This document shows, in pieces, positions 1-8,773 of a DNA stretch of 64,000 bases. This DNA is from JAICKN01 sp036489565 (lineage in GTDB: Bacteria > Acidobacteriota > Terriglobia > Terriglobales > Acidobacteriaceae). The notes under the pieces were generated by a model. That model made no database searches and was not told the origin of the DNA. It saw nothing but the letters and a program-made list of their open reading frames with translations. The position numbers were made by a program, and so were the translations under genes. The first letter of the stretch is position 1, and each line of letters starts with the position of its first letter. The stretch is taken from positions 1 to 64,000 of the forward strand of contig DASXFN010000056.1 of NCBI GenBank assembly GCA_036489565.1, read 5' to 3'.

Positions 1-1873
1 CTGTGATTGTGGCCTGTGAGACGATGATGCTTGAGCCGCCGGGGTTCTTCAATGTCTCAGAGATCAATTGACTGTTGCCTACGGCAATGTTGCCAAAACT
101 GACGCTGGCCGGGGTTGGGCTAACGCTGCCGGGTGCCGTGACCGTTGCGGTAAGAGGGATGGTCAATGTGCTATTGGAAGCATTGCTGGTGATTACGGCG
201 CTACCGCTCGCGGTTCCCGCAGCTTGCGGAGCAAGGGTCACGGTAAATGTGGTTGTTTTGCCCGCGGCGATCGTCGCCGGTACCGTCATGCCGCTCAGAC
301 TGTAGCCAGTTCCCGTAACGGTGGCGGCGGAAATCGTAATGCTGGAGCCTCCGGAATTTGTAAGGGTGACTGTGCTCGGGGTACTGCTGCCGGTTTGCAC
401 TGTGCCAAAACTCACACTGGATGGATTGGAAGTAAGGCTTCCCGCGGTTACCACGGTCGCGGAAAGAGGAATATTCAAAGTTGTATTGCTGGCGTTACTG
501 GCGATGGCAATATTCCCGCTGGCGGCGCCTGCCGTCTGCGCGGCAAGTTTCACACTGAACGTTGCGGTGCCCCCCGCAGCTATCGTCACGGGCGTACTCA
601 TGCCGGTCAGGCTGTAGCCCGTTCCGGTGGTCGTCGCGCTCGTGATAGTGACGCTTGCGCTGCCAGTATTGGTCAGTACTTCTGACATTGTAGGAGTGCT
701 GCCCATCTGCACGCTTCCGAACCCAAGGCTGGCTGTCTGGGGGTTGAGCGTGCCAGTCGGCGTGGCCGTGGCTGTGCCGGACAGCGCAAAACTCAATGCG
801 CTGTTAGGCGCGTTGCTGGCGATTGCCAGGGTGCCGGTGGCCGTGCCGGTGGTCTGGGGCGCATACCTCACAGTGATTCCGACGCTCTGGTTCGCCGCTA
901 CGCTTACCGGAAAGGACGGAGAGGTCAATGTGAACCCACTGCCCGCCACAGTAGCGTTAGAAATCGTCACGCTGGAGCCCGTGGAGTTGGTCAAAGTTTC
1001 CGTCAGTTGCTCAGATTTACCCGATTGAATGCTAGGAAAACTTAAGTTGCCGGGAGCAGCCGCCAATTGCCCCGTCGCTATGCCTGTTCCTGTCAAAGGA
1101 ATGCTCATGGAGACTGCGGTTGTAGCGTGCCCAATCAATCGGGAACGTCCGAATCCTCGCAGTGAGCCGCCAGCGGGAACGCTGGCGGTAAGAGCGAGGC
1201 TTCCGCTTTGTGCTCCGCTCTGCGCGGGCTGAAATGCAATGGAAAACGGCGCACTCTGTTTCGCCGCAAGCGTCAAGGGGAAGGAGACTCCGCTCAACGT
1301 GAAGTTGCCCCCGGAAATCGTGGCCTGGGTCACGGTAACGCTGGAGTTTCCCGGATTCGTCAAACTCCCGCTCAATGTCTGGTTGCTGCCCACATTCACG
1401 TTGCCAAAAGCAAAGCTGGTAGGCGATACGGTAAGCTGCCCACCGGCAACTGCCGTCGCATTCAAGCTGATCGAAGCTGAGGCGTTTTGTGCTGTGCTTG
1501 AAACGGTGACCATCGCTGTGTCGGTGCCGGCGCTCGAGGGCGTGTAGGCAATGCTGATGGTCGCGGTCTGTCCAGGCGATAATGTCACCGGAAATGAAGG
1601 AGAGAGAATCTGGAAAGCATCTCCGGAAATACTGGCGCTATTGATTGTGATGCTTGCGCCGCCAGAATTGGAAAGGGTGTCAGTGAGCGTTAGGCTGGAT
1701 CCTACGGCGACGTTCGTCCAACTGATACTGGACGTCCCCAGCACCAGGCTGGGCTGATTGGACGCGCGGTGTGGGTCCGCCACCAAACCCTGGCAACCCA
1801 TCATGACAAACAACGAAGACAAAGCTAAAAACGCAAAACCAAAAATCGCAAAACGCGATTTGAGATCCTTCAC
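1..1873 (-). CDS. Choice-of-anchor-D / Ig-like repeat lipoprotein, partial (C-terminus beyond left edge)
   Basis: An open frame without stops runs leftward from a GTG at 1871-1873 to base 1, so only the N-terminal ~624 residues are present. The start is set by GAGGT (1881-1885) seven bases upstream. The N-terminus is a lipoprotein signal: hydrophobic FAIFGFAFLALSSLFVMM followed by Cys27 (MMGC lipobox). After it come repeats of about 100 residues, each opening with a core like SFGNVNVGS and continuing with a TLTNxGxSSVTI stretch; I count five complete units and a sixth cut by the edge. This matches the ASH/choice-of-anchor-D immunoglobulin-like repeats common in secreted acidobacterial proteins. 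Such proteins are thought to act as surface stalks or adhesins; the function here is unknown. The forward-strand open frames across the region are shadows of the repeats. Confidence 0.85.
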   Translation of the reverse strand, partial: MKDLKSRFAIFGFAFLALSSLFVMMGCQGLVADPHRASNQPSLVLGTSSISWTNVAVGSSLTLTDTLSNSGGASITINSASISGDAFQILSPSFPVTLSPGQTATISIAYTPSSAGTDTAMVTVSSTAQNASASISLNATAVAGGQLTVSPTSFAFGNVNVGSNQTLSGSLTNPGNSSVTVTQATISGGNFTLSGVSFPLTLAAKQSAPFSIAFQPAQSGAQSGSLALTASVPAGGSLRGFGRSRLIGHATTAVSMSIPLTGTGIATGQLAAAPGNLSFPSIQSGKSEQLTETLTNSTGSSVTISNATVAGSGFTLTSPSFPVSVAANQSVGITVRYAPQTTGTATGTLAIASNAPNSALSFALSGTATATPTGTLNPQTASLGFGSVQMGSTPTMSEVLTNTGSASVTITSATTTGTGYSLTGMSTPVTIAAGGTATFSVKLAAQTAGAASGNIAIASNASNTTLNIPLSATVVTAGSLTSNPSSVSFGTVQTGSSTPSTVTLTNSGGSSITISAATVTGTGYSLSGMTVPATIAAGKTTTFTVTLAPQAAGTASGSAVITSNASNSTLTIPLTATVTAPGSVSPTPASVSFGNIAVGNSQLISETLKNPGGSSIIVSQATIT

Positions 1874-2316
1874 GGGGGAGACCTCAATTTTGCCGGCCGT
1901 ATTTTTATCTACGGGCCGGGGGGATTGCCGCACCCTCCAAAACCGCTGACCTCATAAGCGATTCTGTTGTGCAGCAAGCGTAGTGTCTGTCGCGGTCGCG
2001 AGATTAGGTAGGTCTCTTAGGTGCTGTGTGGACGCGCAAAGGTACGTCGTCCGTTTTCGATGTCCTTCCGGCACGTTACCCAGGTTTGCGTACTTCTCAG
2101 AGGGCCAAGTCACTAAATCGTGCGAGAGTTTTAGGGATATTTCCGGTTTGTTTAGGCATTTCTTGCCCAATGCATTTCGTGGGCATTTTTCGCCGGGCAA
2201 TCATTGCCGCTTTTGCGCGTCCGCAATCTCAGGTTGCCAATGTGATATTCTGTCGGACTTTCCATTAGATCGCGGCGGCACATGCCACCGCGGATGAAAC
2301 CTGAGGCTTAATCAAC
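1874..2316. other. Divergent intergenic region, no gene seen
   Basis: This stretch separates the leftward repeat lipoprotein from the rightward proC. Short open frames on both strands here have no recognisable composition or ribosome site and look random. The only clear structure is a hairpin in the lipoprotein leader (1893-1919). I looked for a cyclic-di-GMP riboswitch in the leader and did not find its conserved core. Confidence 0.6.
1893..1919 (-). repeat. Leader hairpin upstream of repeat lipoprotein
   Basis: CCGGCCGTA at 1893-1901 pairs with TACGGGCCGG at 1910-1919, with one bulged base and an 8-base A/T-rich loop. It lies eight bases beyond the Shine-Dalgarno of the lipoprotein, inside its probable 5' leader. 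It has no U-run, so it is not a standard terminator. It could stabilise the mRNA or affect translation; that is inference. Confidence 0.5.
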
Positions 2317-3144
2317 ATGGATTCGGATTTTTCAAAAAAGAAAGTCGCAGTTCTTGGCGCCGGAAAAATGGGCGGTATCCTGCTCAAAGCGCTCCTGGAA
2401 AAAGGGCTCTTGTCGCGTCAGGGAACGGTTGCCACAGTGCAGCACGAAGAACGCGCGCGCGAATTGAGTGCGAAATACGGAATCGCGGTGGGCACTGACA
2501 ATCGAGCGGCGGTCAAAGGCGCTGACATCATATTTGTCTGCGTGAAGCCGCAGATGGTGGAAGCTGTGCTCAGCGAAGTACGGCAGGAGATTTCCAGCGG
2601 CCAGATGATTATTTCCGTCGCTGCATCGGTTTCTACCGGGCGGATTGAGCGCGCGGTGCAGAAAGACGTTCCCGTGATCTGGGCCATGCCCAATACGCCC
2701 TGCGTGCTCGGCGTGGGAATGACGGCGTTATGCCGAGGCAAGTTCGCCAATGCCAAACATCTGGAAATAGCCAGCGCGCTTTTCAGCGTGGTGGGCCGCA
2801 CCGTGGTGGTGGATGAAAAGCACATGAACGCGGTCACGGGACTTTCCGCCAGCGGCCCAGCGTACATTTACATCATTCTGGAATCTCTGGCCGAGGCCGG
2901 AGTGAAGGTAGGATTGCCGCGCGATATTGCCACATTACTTGCCGCGCAAACCACCATGGGCGCGGCCACCGTGGTACTCGAAACTGGAGATCATCCTGCG
3001 TTGTTGAAAGACGCAGTGACCACTCCGGCGGGATGCACAATTGACGGCATCATGGAACTCGAAGAAGGCAAGCTGCGCGTGACGCTTATTAAGGCTGTTG
3101 TGCGGGCGGTGCAGAGGGCAAAAGAGTTGGCGGATGTGCAATAG
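2317..3144 (+). CDS. proC: Pyrroline-5-carboxylate reductase
   Basis: ProC reduces 1-pyrroline-5-carboxylate to L-proline with NAD(P)H, the last step of proline synthesis, in the cytoplasm. At 275 residues it has the usual length. The N-terminal Rossmann fold shows VLGAGKMGG (residues 12-20), followed by FVCVKPQ and AMPNTPC. The C-terminal helical dimerisation domain has the SGPAYIY stretch and the family signature around GDHPALLKDAVTTPAG, near the end. The ATG is preceded by a weak GAGG. It stands alone: the repeat lipoprotein upstream diverges and rmuC downstream converges, with only three bases between the two stops and no visible terminator. Confidence 0.95.
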   Translation: MDSDFSKKKVAVLGAGKMGGILLKALLEKGLLSRQGTVATVQHEERARELSAKYGIAVGTDNRAAVKGADIIFVCVKPQMVEAVLSEVRQEISSGQMIISVAASVSTGRIERAVQKDVPVIWAMPNTPCVLGVGMTALCRGKFANAKHLEIASALFSVVGRTVVVDEKHMNAVTGLSASGPAYIYIILESLAEAGVKVGLPRDIATLLAAQTTMGAATVVLETGDHPALLKDAVTTPAGCTIDGIMELEEGKLRVTLIKAVVRAVQRAKELADVQ

Positions 3145-3147
3145 ATC

Positions 3148-4539
3148 CTAATCTGCGGACGTTCCCGCGGAGGCGTCTTTTTCAGGTTCTTCCGGCAAGT
3201 CATCATCAAACTCAAGGGCCAGAGTGCGGGTGGTGGTTTCGATCGGCTCGACTTCGCCGATTTCTTCCACGATAGGCGCCCCTAACTCTCCAAATTTGCG
3301 CGCGGAAACCAGCACTCGACTCTCCAATGTTCCCACGGCTTTGTTGTAACACTCCACGGCGCGATCCAGCCCTTTGCCCACATTTTCCAGATGCGATGCG
3401 AGAACGCGGAGGCGATCGTGAAGTTCTTTTCCCAAGGTGCTGATTTGCTGGGCGCTTCGTGCCAGCGTTTCCTGCCGCCAGCCAAACGCGACGGCCTTCA
3501 ATAACGCAATCAGCGTGGTGGGTGAAGCGGGAATCACCTGATGATTCACGCCTTCTTCGATCAATCCGGGGTCCTGTTCGAGAGCGGCGCTGAAGAATGT
3601 TTCGCCAGGAAGGAACATTACTACAAATTCCGGCGAGGAGCTGAATTGCGACCAATAGGCTTTCGCGCTGAGTTGGGTCATGTGGGTGCGGACTTGGCGG
3701 GCATGTTCGCGAAGCTGCACGCGGCGTAATTCGTCGTCGGTGGTTTCGACGGCATTCAAATAGGCTTCGAGAGGAGTTTTAGCGTCCACGACAATGTTCT
3801 TGCCGCCGGGAAGCTTTACGACCAGGTCAGGACGAAGGCGTTCGTCGCCGTTGTAAATGGTCTTCTGTTCTCCGAAATCGCAGTAGGAGAGCATTCCGGC
3901 CATTTCAACCACCCGCTTCAGTTGGATTTCTCCCCACCGTCCGCGTACGGAAGGGGCACGCAAGGCCTTAACCAGATTGCCAGTTTCTCCCCGTAGTTGT
4001 TCCTGGGTGGAAATTAAGGACCGTACTTGTTCGGTGAGAGTGGCATAGGCGGAGCCCCGCTGCTGCTCCATCTGCTGAATCTGGGCGTCTACCTTGGTTA
4101 AAGATTCTCGAATGGGAACAACTAGCGCTTCCACGGCATTCTGCCGGGCCGCCAAGTCTCCCTTGGCTTCGCTCTGGAATTTTTCCAGGCTGGTTGTGGC
4201 CAGCTCCAGAAAAGAGCTGTTATTGGTTCGTAAAGCTTCAGCCGCCAAGGCTTTAAATGTTTTGGTCAATTCGTCGCTGGCGCGGTCGAGCACCTCGAGT
4301 TTTTCCGCATGAAGTTTCTGCTCGTGGGTTAGCGTGGATTTAAGGGCGGCCATGCCTTCGCGAAGTTGGGTATTGGTCTCTTGTTGAGTGGCAAGTTCCC
4401 GCCGCAGGGCGGCCAAATCGGCTTCCATCAAGGAGTTTCGCGCGCGCAGGGTGGCCGAGCGCGCGGCCAGCGCCAGCCATGCGGCAATCGCGCCCGCCAA
4501 AAAGCCTAACCCTAACCACATCAATGCTTCAGGAGACAT
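3148..4539 (-). CDS. rmuC: DNA recombination protein RmuC family
   Basis: RmuC proteins have a nuclease-like domain and were linked genetically to limiting inversions between short inverted repeats; the biochemical role is poorly known. This 463-residue protein has one N-terminal membrane segment (about residues 6-26), a long coiled coil (about 30-190), and the RmuC core starting at VRGRWGEIQ (199-204 is RGRWGE), with VVDAKTPLEAY and FLPGE further on. Length and order match the family. The C-terminus is acidic. It converges with proC and has no operon partner: the next gene upstream runs the other way. The start has no strong ribosome site, but the membrane anchor directly after it supports the choice. 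Confidence 0.9.
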   Translation of the reverse strand: MSPEALMWLGLGFLAGAIAAWLALAARSATLRARNSLMEADLAALRRELATQQETNTQLREGMAALKSTLTHEQKLHAEKLEVLDRASDELTKTFKALAAEALRTNNSSFLELATTSLEKFQSEAKGDLAARQNAVEALVVPIRESLTKVDAQIQQMEQQRGSAYATLTEQVRSLISTQEQLRGETGNLVKALRAPSVRGRWGEIQLKRVVEMAGMLSYCDFGEQKTIYNGDERLRPDLVVKLPGGKNIVVDAKTPLEAYLNAVETTDDELRRVQLREHARQVRTHMTQLSAKAYWSQFSSSPEFVVMFLPGETFFSAALEQDPGLIEEGVNHQVIPASPTTLIALLKAVAFGWRQETLARSAQQISTLGKELHDRLRVLASHLENVGKGLDRAVECYNKAVGTLESRVLVSARKFGELGAPIVEEIGEVEPIETTTRTLALEFDDDLPEEPEKDASAGTSAD

Positions 4540-4863
4540 ATGTTCGTTGAAGAAGGCATCGCAAGCATAGCAGGATTTTTAAATGGGGCCAGGGAGCAAA
4601 TCGATAGCAACAGCAAATCTACAGTTTCCTCGGGAGATCGCAGGCAATACTCCAGTAGAAATACGTCACGCAGATTGTTAACTATTCTTTTGGACTGCGA
4701 CAACTACGGGTCTCTGCACTTTTTCACAGGCCGGCGTCCAGAATGTTTGCCTCTGCATTACAGCTTCCAGTTGATTGTGCTCGGCTGGCCTGAACGCCTA
4801 CAAAAAGAATGCGGGAAGAAATGCTAAAGCGTTTCTTTCGGCTGCCGATGAACGAGGCTGACT
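4540..4863. other. Divergent intergenic region, no gene seen
   Basis: This separates rmuC (leftward) from the VWFA gene (rightward) and must hold both promoters. I see no convincing -35/-10 pair, RNA gene or repeat. Open frames here start inside the intergenic region and have no coding character. Confidence 0.5.
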
Positions 4864-5871
4864 ATGGCAGTCCGAAGCAGAAATATTTTAGGAAGTTCGC
4901 AGGTTGCTCTGTTCTGGTTCATCTTCTTCAGCATGCGCGTGTTCGCGCAGCAAATGGACGAAGTACCCAATGTCCACATTTTGCCACCCGCGGCCGCTAT
5001 GGCCATGACGACCACTTCGCTGAAGGCCCCGATTGTCCCGGTGATCAAGAAAAATGTGGACTTGGTTCTGGTACCGGTAACCATCACTGACCAGAGTGAT
5101 CGAGTCATCACCGGATTGGATAAGCAGAATTTTAAAGTCTACGAAAATAAGCGCCAGCAGGAGATCCAGCACTTTTCCAGTGAAGATGTGCCGATTTCTG
5201 TTGGCATTATTCTGGATACGAGCGGCAGCATGAGAACCAAGATGGCGCGCGCCAAAGAAGCTGTCCAAGAATTCTGTAAGGCGGCGAATCCACAGGACGA
5301 ATTTTTCATGATCACTTTTTCCAACCAGCCCAACATAACAGGGACTTTTACGACCGATCCGGAGGAACTACAGCAAAAACTGCTTTTGGTCCAGGCTGAT
5401 GGACGCACGGCGCTGCTGGATGCGATATATCTGGGACTGAACAAGATGCGCCAGGCGAAGCAGCCCCGACGAGCCTTGCTGATTATCTCCGATGGTGGAG
5501 ACAATCGAAGCCGTTACACCGAGCACGAAGTTACTTCATTGGTTAAAGAAGCGGACGTAATGGTTTATGCCATTGGAATCTATGACCATACGTTTCCAAC
5601 AGAAGAAGAAGCGCTGGGTCCAGCGCTGCTGTCGTCAATAGCGGATGTATCCGGAGGGAAGGCATTTTCCGTGGATGACCCCGATGATCTTCCGGCAATT
5701 GCATCGCACGTAGGCCAGGAACTTAGGAATCAATACGTTCTGGGATACCGCCCGGAAAATATTCCCCGCGACGGGAAGTGGCACAAGATCCGCGTAAGAC
5801 TACAGATGCCAACAGGCTGGAAATTTCTTCACGTGCGCGCTCGGACCGGATACTACGCTCCCGCACAATAG
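4864..5871 (+). CDS. Secreted VWFA-domain protein, acidobacterial type
   Basis: A 335-residue protein with an N-terminal signal peptide (hydrophobic VALFWFIFFSMRVFA, about 14-28) and one von Willebrand factor A domain. The metal-binding MIDAS motif is intact as DTSGSM (118-123), with the downstream Thr in the FTTDPEE region and LLIISDGGDN. Ahead of it is a short beta domain containing VTITDQSDRVITGLDKQNFKV split around the phrase V(Y)ENK, typical of the VWFA-related family (TIGR03436-like) that is greatly expanded in Acidobacteriota. These proteins are exported and presumed to bind proteins through Mg2+; no substrate is known. GAGG six bases before the ATG supports the start. No partner gene adjoins it. 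Confidence 0.85.
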   Translation: MAVRSRNILGSSQVALFWFIFFSMRVFAQQMDEVPNVHILPPAAAMAMTTTSLKAPIVPVIKKNVDLVLVPVTITDQSDRVITGLDKQNFKVYENKRQQEIQHFSSEDVPISVGIILDTSGSMRTKMARAKEAVQEFCKAANPQDEFFMITFSNQPNITGTFTTDPEELQQKLLLVQADGRTALLDAIYLGLNKMRQAKQPRRALLIISDGGDNRSRYTEHEVTSLVKEADVMVYAIGIYDHTFPTEEEALGPALLSSIADVSGGKAFSVDDPDDLPAIASHVGQELRNQYVLGYRPENIPRDGKWHKIRVRLQMPTGWKFLHVRARTGYYAPAQ

Positions 5872-5967
5872 AAGTGTTTCTGCTATCGGCAGGTTTAGAC
5901 TGGATTGATGTTTTAAACCCTCAGCTACTCGCGCGTTGACTTCCTGCTCAAATTACTCGAAAACAGT

Positions 5968-5990
5968 CCTTTAAGTGCTTTCATTAAAGG
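5968..5990 (+). terminator. Weak A/T-rich hairpin after the VWFA gene
   Basis: CCTTTAA (5968-5974) and TTAAAGG (5984-5990) form a perfect 7-bp stem with a 9-base loop, followed by TTTAA. It lies 97 bases after the VWFA stop codon. The stem is weak and the U-run short, so termination is only possible. Confidence 0.3.
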
Positions 5991-6177
5991 TTTAATGTGG
6001 TGACTGCAACTGTCTGACCTGCAACGTTTTATCCGCAATTAACCTATTCAATAAATTTTGCATTTCTGATCTCCAAGATTGCAAACGATTCCATAGATCA
6101 AATCACAGGTAGCCCCATGTTCTACCCCGAATATCCTCGCTACCAATACATCAAAGTCAACCCATTCGACTTCGCTC

Positions 6178-6208
6178 AGGGCAGGCTCCACGCAGTGCGG
6201 CTTGCCCT
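6178..6208. repeat. REP-like inverted repeat
   Basis: AGGGCAGGC (6178-6186) and GCTTGCCCT (6200-6208) pair at eight of nine positions around a 13-base loop. The preceding TTCGACTTCGCTC looks like the flank of a dispersed intergenic repeat rather than gene-specific sequence. No second copy was found in this window. Confidence 0.4.
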
Positions 6209-6402
6209 ACAATCTCCGCCGGGTCAACTATAGAGCCCGCCATAAAATAAAAAGTCGTGATTAATCCGCGCTCCGTGCATCACACTTTCATGCGCGAATT
6301 TCCCTGGTCAAACAATTAACGGGAATGCAGCCTTGCGCGCTCTCAACGTGAGATGGAAAGATATCTAACCGGCATCGAGTTATTGCCGTCCCGGAGAATT
6401 GT

Positions 6403-7113
6403 ATGCAGAAGAATAGAGTCAACGTCATTGTTCTAGCATTCGCAACGCTGATGGTTGTATCGTGCGCAATTTCGCTGGTACAGGCGCAGACGCAGAAGAA
6501 TTCATATCCGGCGATGGCTCCGCTGAACGAGTATCTGATGCCGCAAAGCGAAGAAATTGCCCTGGCTCGCACTGCCGCTCCCAAATCAATTTCAGACGGG
6601 GCGGAGGTGATGGTGCTGGGGCATGACGGATACACGACCGCCGCCCAGGGCACGAACGGCTTTCTTTGTATCGTCGAGCGGGCATGGGGAGCGGCTACCG
6701 CTGATGCTGAATTTTGGAATTCCAAAATCCGAGCGCCAATTTGTTTTAATCCGGCGGCCGCAAGAACTTTTGCGCCTATTTATCTGATGAAGACGAAACT
6801 GGTGTTGGCGGGAAAATCGAGGACGGAGATTCTGCAAGCAACCGACTCAGCATTCGACAAGAAGGAGCTGCCGGATCTGGAACGTGGTTCGATGTGCTAC
6901 ATGACGTCGAAGGACCAATATTTGAACGACCTTGGCAAGAGTTGGCATCCGCATGTCATGGTTCTTATTCCCGGCGATGCGGCCAAAAGCTGGGGAGCCA
7001 ATCTGCCAAACTCGCCCGTGATTGCGGCAAATGATCCCGAAGAACATGTGACGCTTTTCATGGTCGAGCTTAGCAAATGGTCGGATGGAACCGCCGCTCC
7101 GCCGACTGACTGA
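6403..7113 (+). CDS. Secreted protein of unknown function
   Basis: A 236-residue protein that I do not recognise. The N-terminus is a signal peptide (positive MQKNR, hydrophobic core to about residue 24, cleavage near VQA-QTQ), so it is likely periplasmic or secreted. The mature part has no transmembrane segment. It carries scattered Cys residues (LCIVERAWG, PICFNPAAAR, MCYMTSK) and a late HPHVMVLIPGDAAKSWGAN-like stretch; the order suggests one compact globular domain. GGAGA six bases upstream fixes the ATG. It converges with the CE15 esterase and shares a hairpin with it in the gap. No operon partner is visible. Confidence 0.75.
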   Translation: MQKNRVNVIVLAFATLMVVSCAISLVQAQTQKNSYPAMAPLNEYLMPQSEEIALARTAAPKSISDGAEVMVLGHDGYTTAAQGTNGFLCIVERAWGAATADAEFWNSKIRAPICFNPAAARTFAPIYLMKTKLVLAGKSRTEILQATDSAFDKKELPDLERGSMCYMTSKDQYLNDLGKSWHPHVMVLIPGDAAKSWGANLPNSPVIAANDPEEHVTLFMVELSKWSDGTAAPPTD

Positions 7114-7132
7114 CTTGTATTGACGTAGGTGC

Positions 7133-7159
7133 CCCACCTTTCGCGGTTCGAAAGGTGGG
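7133..7159. terminator. Perfect 10-bp hairpin between convergent genes
   Basis: CCCACCTTTC (7133-7142) and GAAAGGTGGG (7150-7159) are perfectly complementary with a 7-base loop. It lies between the stops of the secreted protein (+) and the CE15 esterase (-), where a bidirectional terminator would sit, but neither strand has a U-run. It may instead be a dispersed palindromic repeat. Confidence 0.45.
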
Positions 7160-7194
7160 AATACCGGAAGACGCGGGCGGCTGGGCCATCACTA

Positions 7195-8724
7195 TTACTG
7201 TCCCGCTTTGTGGCCGATGAATTTGTCGGCCCATTGAATGAAGTACATCATGTTGGGTGCGTCGGTGTGGCCGCCGTCGTGTTGACGCCAGGCCAGTTGG
7301 CCGTCGAGCAGGCCATGGTTCACGGGCGGCATCGTTGCTGTGTGGTAGTCGTCGTATCCTTCGAGGCCTTTTGCTCCGAGCAGATGAAATACGCGGCTTG
7401 CATCCACAGTAGCCATGAAGCTTCCGCGATGATCGAGCCATTTCGCGTCGCCTTTTTCCGGCACGCCGTAGCTGATGAATGTTAAGCGCGGAGCGCAGAG
7501 CGCGATCAGTTCATTTGAGTCAACGGGAATTTCGCCAGGATTGGAGCTTCCGAACGTGGCTTGCGACGCTCCGTACTTCATAAAGTTTCCCGCCATCCAG
7601 TAGTACTCGCCATCGGTCAGGTTCTCGACGGCCTCACCGAAGTTACGGCGCAGCGGAGTCGCGCCGCCCTTTCCGGAAGAACCAACCAGCACCATGGCGA
7701 AGCGCTGATCGAATGCCATGGTTACGAGCGCGGCTTTGCCATAACGCGAAACGCCTTCGATACCGACATGCTTCGCATCCACCACCGGATCAGTTTCCAG
7801 ATAGTCGAGGCCGCGTCCCGCGCCCCACGCCCATGCGCGCAACGCTCCCCAGTCTTCCGGCGTGCGCGGCTGTCCTTTGTTCACCAGGCCGATGATGCCG
7901 CGCGTGATTCCAGCGCCGTCGTCCGCCTGAACGCTCGCGGGATCAAACATCACGAAGCCCCATCCGTCGGCAACCAACTGCCAGGTGTTGGGAAGACCAC
8001 CATCAGCATTGAGTTGAGGGAACTGAAACGGAGTGGCCTTTACCGGCTCCCATGCTGGATGTTGAGCGAACACCTCTTTGAGCGATGGGTCCTTCTGTTC
8101 GAGCACGGCCTTCCATGCATCGTTGATGCGCGCGAATTCTTCGTCGGAAGGTTCACGAGGCGCGGGGAATCCCGCGCGACCAAACATCATGAGCACAGGC
8201 ACCGGGCCCTTGGCGTTGGCTGGAGTCACAAGCGTCATGTGAATGTTAACGTCGATAGCGGAGTAAGCAGAGTTGTCCACGTGTCCGATAAGGTCTTTGG
8301 CAATGACGGGAGTGAAGCCGATCATTTCATGGTCCACGGCCTTGACCGTCCATGTGACGCGCGGCACATGAGTGGGGACGCGACCGTACACATATCTTTC
8401 GTACATCTCCACGATTTGCGGACGCCGCTGGTCCCACCACATTTTCGCTGTCGTCACCTTTTCGCCGTTGTTCATGGTAAGAGGGTCGGGCAGATTGGGG
8501 AACGGATTTGCTTTTGACTCATCGTAATTTGCATGGTTGGGCGCGTTCTCGTTTCCACTGGGGCCAGGTCGCAGCGCCTTGATGCCTAACTGTTCCATCA
8601 TGTTCTGGTGGTCCTGCTCAGCAGTGAAGTTCACCGGCGGAGGGGTGGATGTAGAAGTCTGAGCCAGGGCTGCTGCCGCGATGCAAAGGAAAAGTAATAA
8701 GGAAGAAAGGAACGAACGAGCCAC
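7195..8724 (-). CDS. CE15 family glucuronoyl methylesterase, secreted
   Basis: CE15 enzymes cleave ester bonds between 4-O-methyl-glucuronic acid on xylan and lignin alcohols, helping to free hemicellulose. This 509-residue alpha/beta hydrolase has a signal peptide (SLLLFLCIAAAALA) and the diagnostic motif GVSRYGK (324-330) with nucleophile Ser326. The catalytic His is in the QHDGGHTD stretch (His486). Other family features are the DGWGFVMFDP segment and the WAWGAGRGLDYL helix. GTG is the start, because GGAGGA (8728-8733) lies four bases upstream. No other hemicellulase adjoins it, so the enzyme probably works with genes elsewhere. An 8-bp inverted repeat just upstream may regulate it. Confidence 0.9.
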   Translation of the reverse strand: MARSFLSSLLLFLCIAAAALAQTSTSTPPPVNFTAEQDHQNMMEQLGIKALRPGPSGNENAPNHANYDESKANPFPNLPDPLTMNNGEKVTTAKMWWDQRRPQIVEMYERYVYGRVPTHVPRVTWTVKAVDHEMIGFTPVIAKDLIGHVDNSAYSAIDVNIHMTLVTPANAKGPVPVLMMFGRAGFPAPREPSDEEFARINDAWKAVLEQKDPSLKEVFAQHPAWEPVKATPFQFPQLNADGGLPNTWQLVADGWGFVMFDPASVQADDGAGITRGIIGLVNKGQPRTPEDWGALRAWAWGAGRGLDYLETDPVVDAKHVGIEGVSRYGKAALVTMAFDQRFAMVLVGSSGKGGATPLRRNFGEAVENLTDGEYYWMAGNFMKYGASQATFGSSNPGEIPVDSNELIALCAPRLTFISYGVPEKGDAKWLDHRGSFMATVDASRVFHLLGAKGLEGYDDYHTATMPPVNHGLLDGQLAWRQHDGGHTDAPNMMYFIQWADKFIGHKAGQ

Positions 8725-8742
8725 ACGTCCTCCGCGAAAGTA

Positions 8743-8773
8743 ACGATTTACTTCGGGAGTAATACTAAATCGT
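8743..8773. promoter_or_regulatory. Inverted repeat upstream of CE15 esterase, possible operator
   Basis: ACGATTTA (8743-8750) and TAAATCGT (8766-8773) are a perfect 8-bp inverted repeat with a 15-base spacer, starting 19 bases before the esterase start codon. The position fits a repressor operator or a leader hairpin. No regulator gene is adjacent. Confidence 0.4.

Larger units (their letters stand above)
5872..6402. other. Intergenic region with two inverted repeats, no gene seen
   Basis: About 530 bases between two rightward secreted-protein genes, relatively A/T-rich in its first half. It holds a 7-bp hairpin (5968-5990) and a REP-like inverted repeat (6178-6208). No coding frame with a plausible start or composition was found. 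Confidence 0.55.

Noticed and set aside
68..1757. Rightward open frames over the left-edge gene (up to 205 residues)
   Set aside because: They are antisense shadows of the leftward repeat lipoprotein; the minus frame has a start, a lipobox and family repeats.
1874..2100. Cyclic-di-GMP riboswitch in the leader of the repeat lipoprotein
   Set aside because: Sought because such genes can carry one; the conserved GEMM core (CAAAGCC and paired CGG/CCG blocks) was not found.
1952..2200. 82-residue leftward open frame upstream of the repeat lipoprotein
   Set aside because: No ribosome site, no hydrophobic or domain pattern, overlaps equally weak frames on the other strand.
7561..8517. 318-residue rightward open frame
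   Set aside because: Antisense to the well-supported CE15 esterase; low-complexity composition and no ribosome site.
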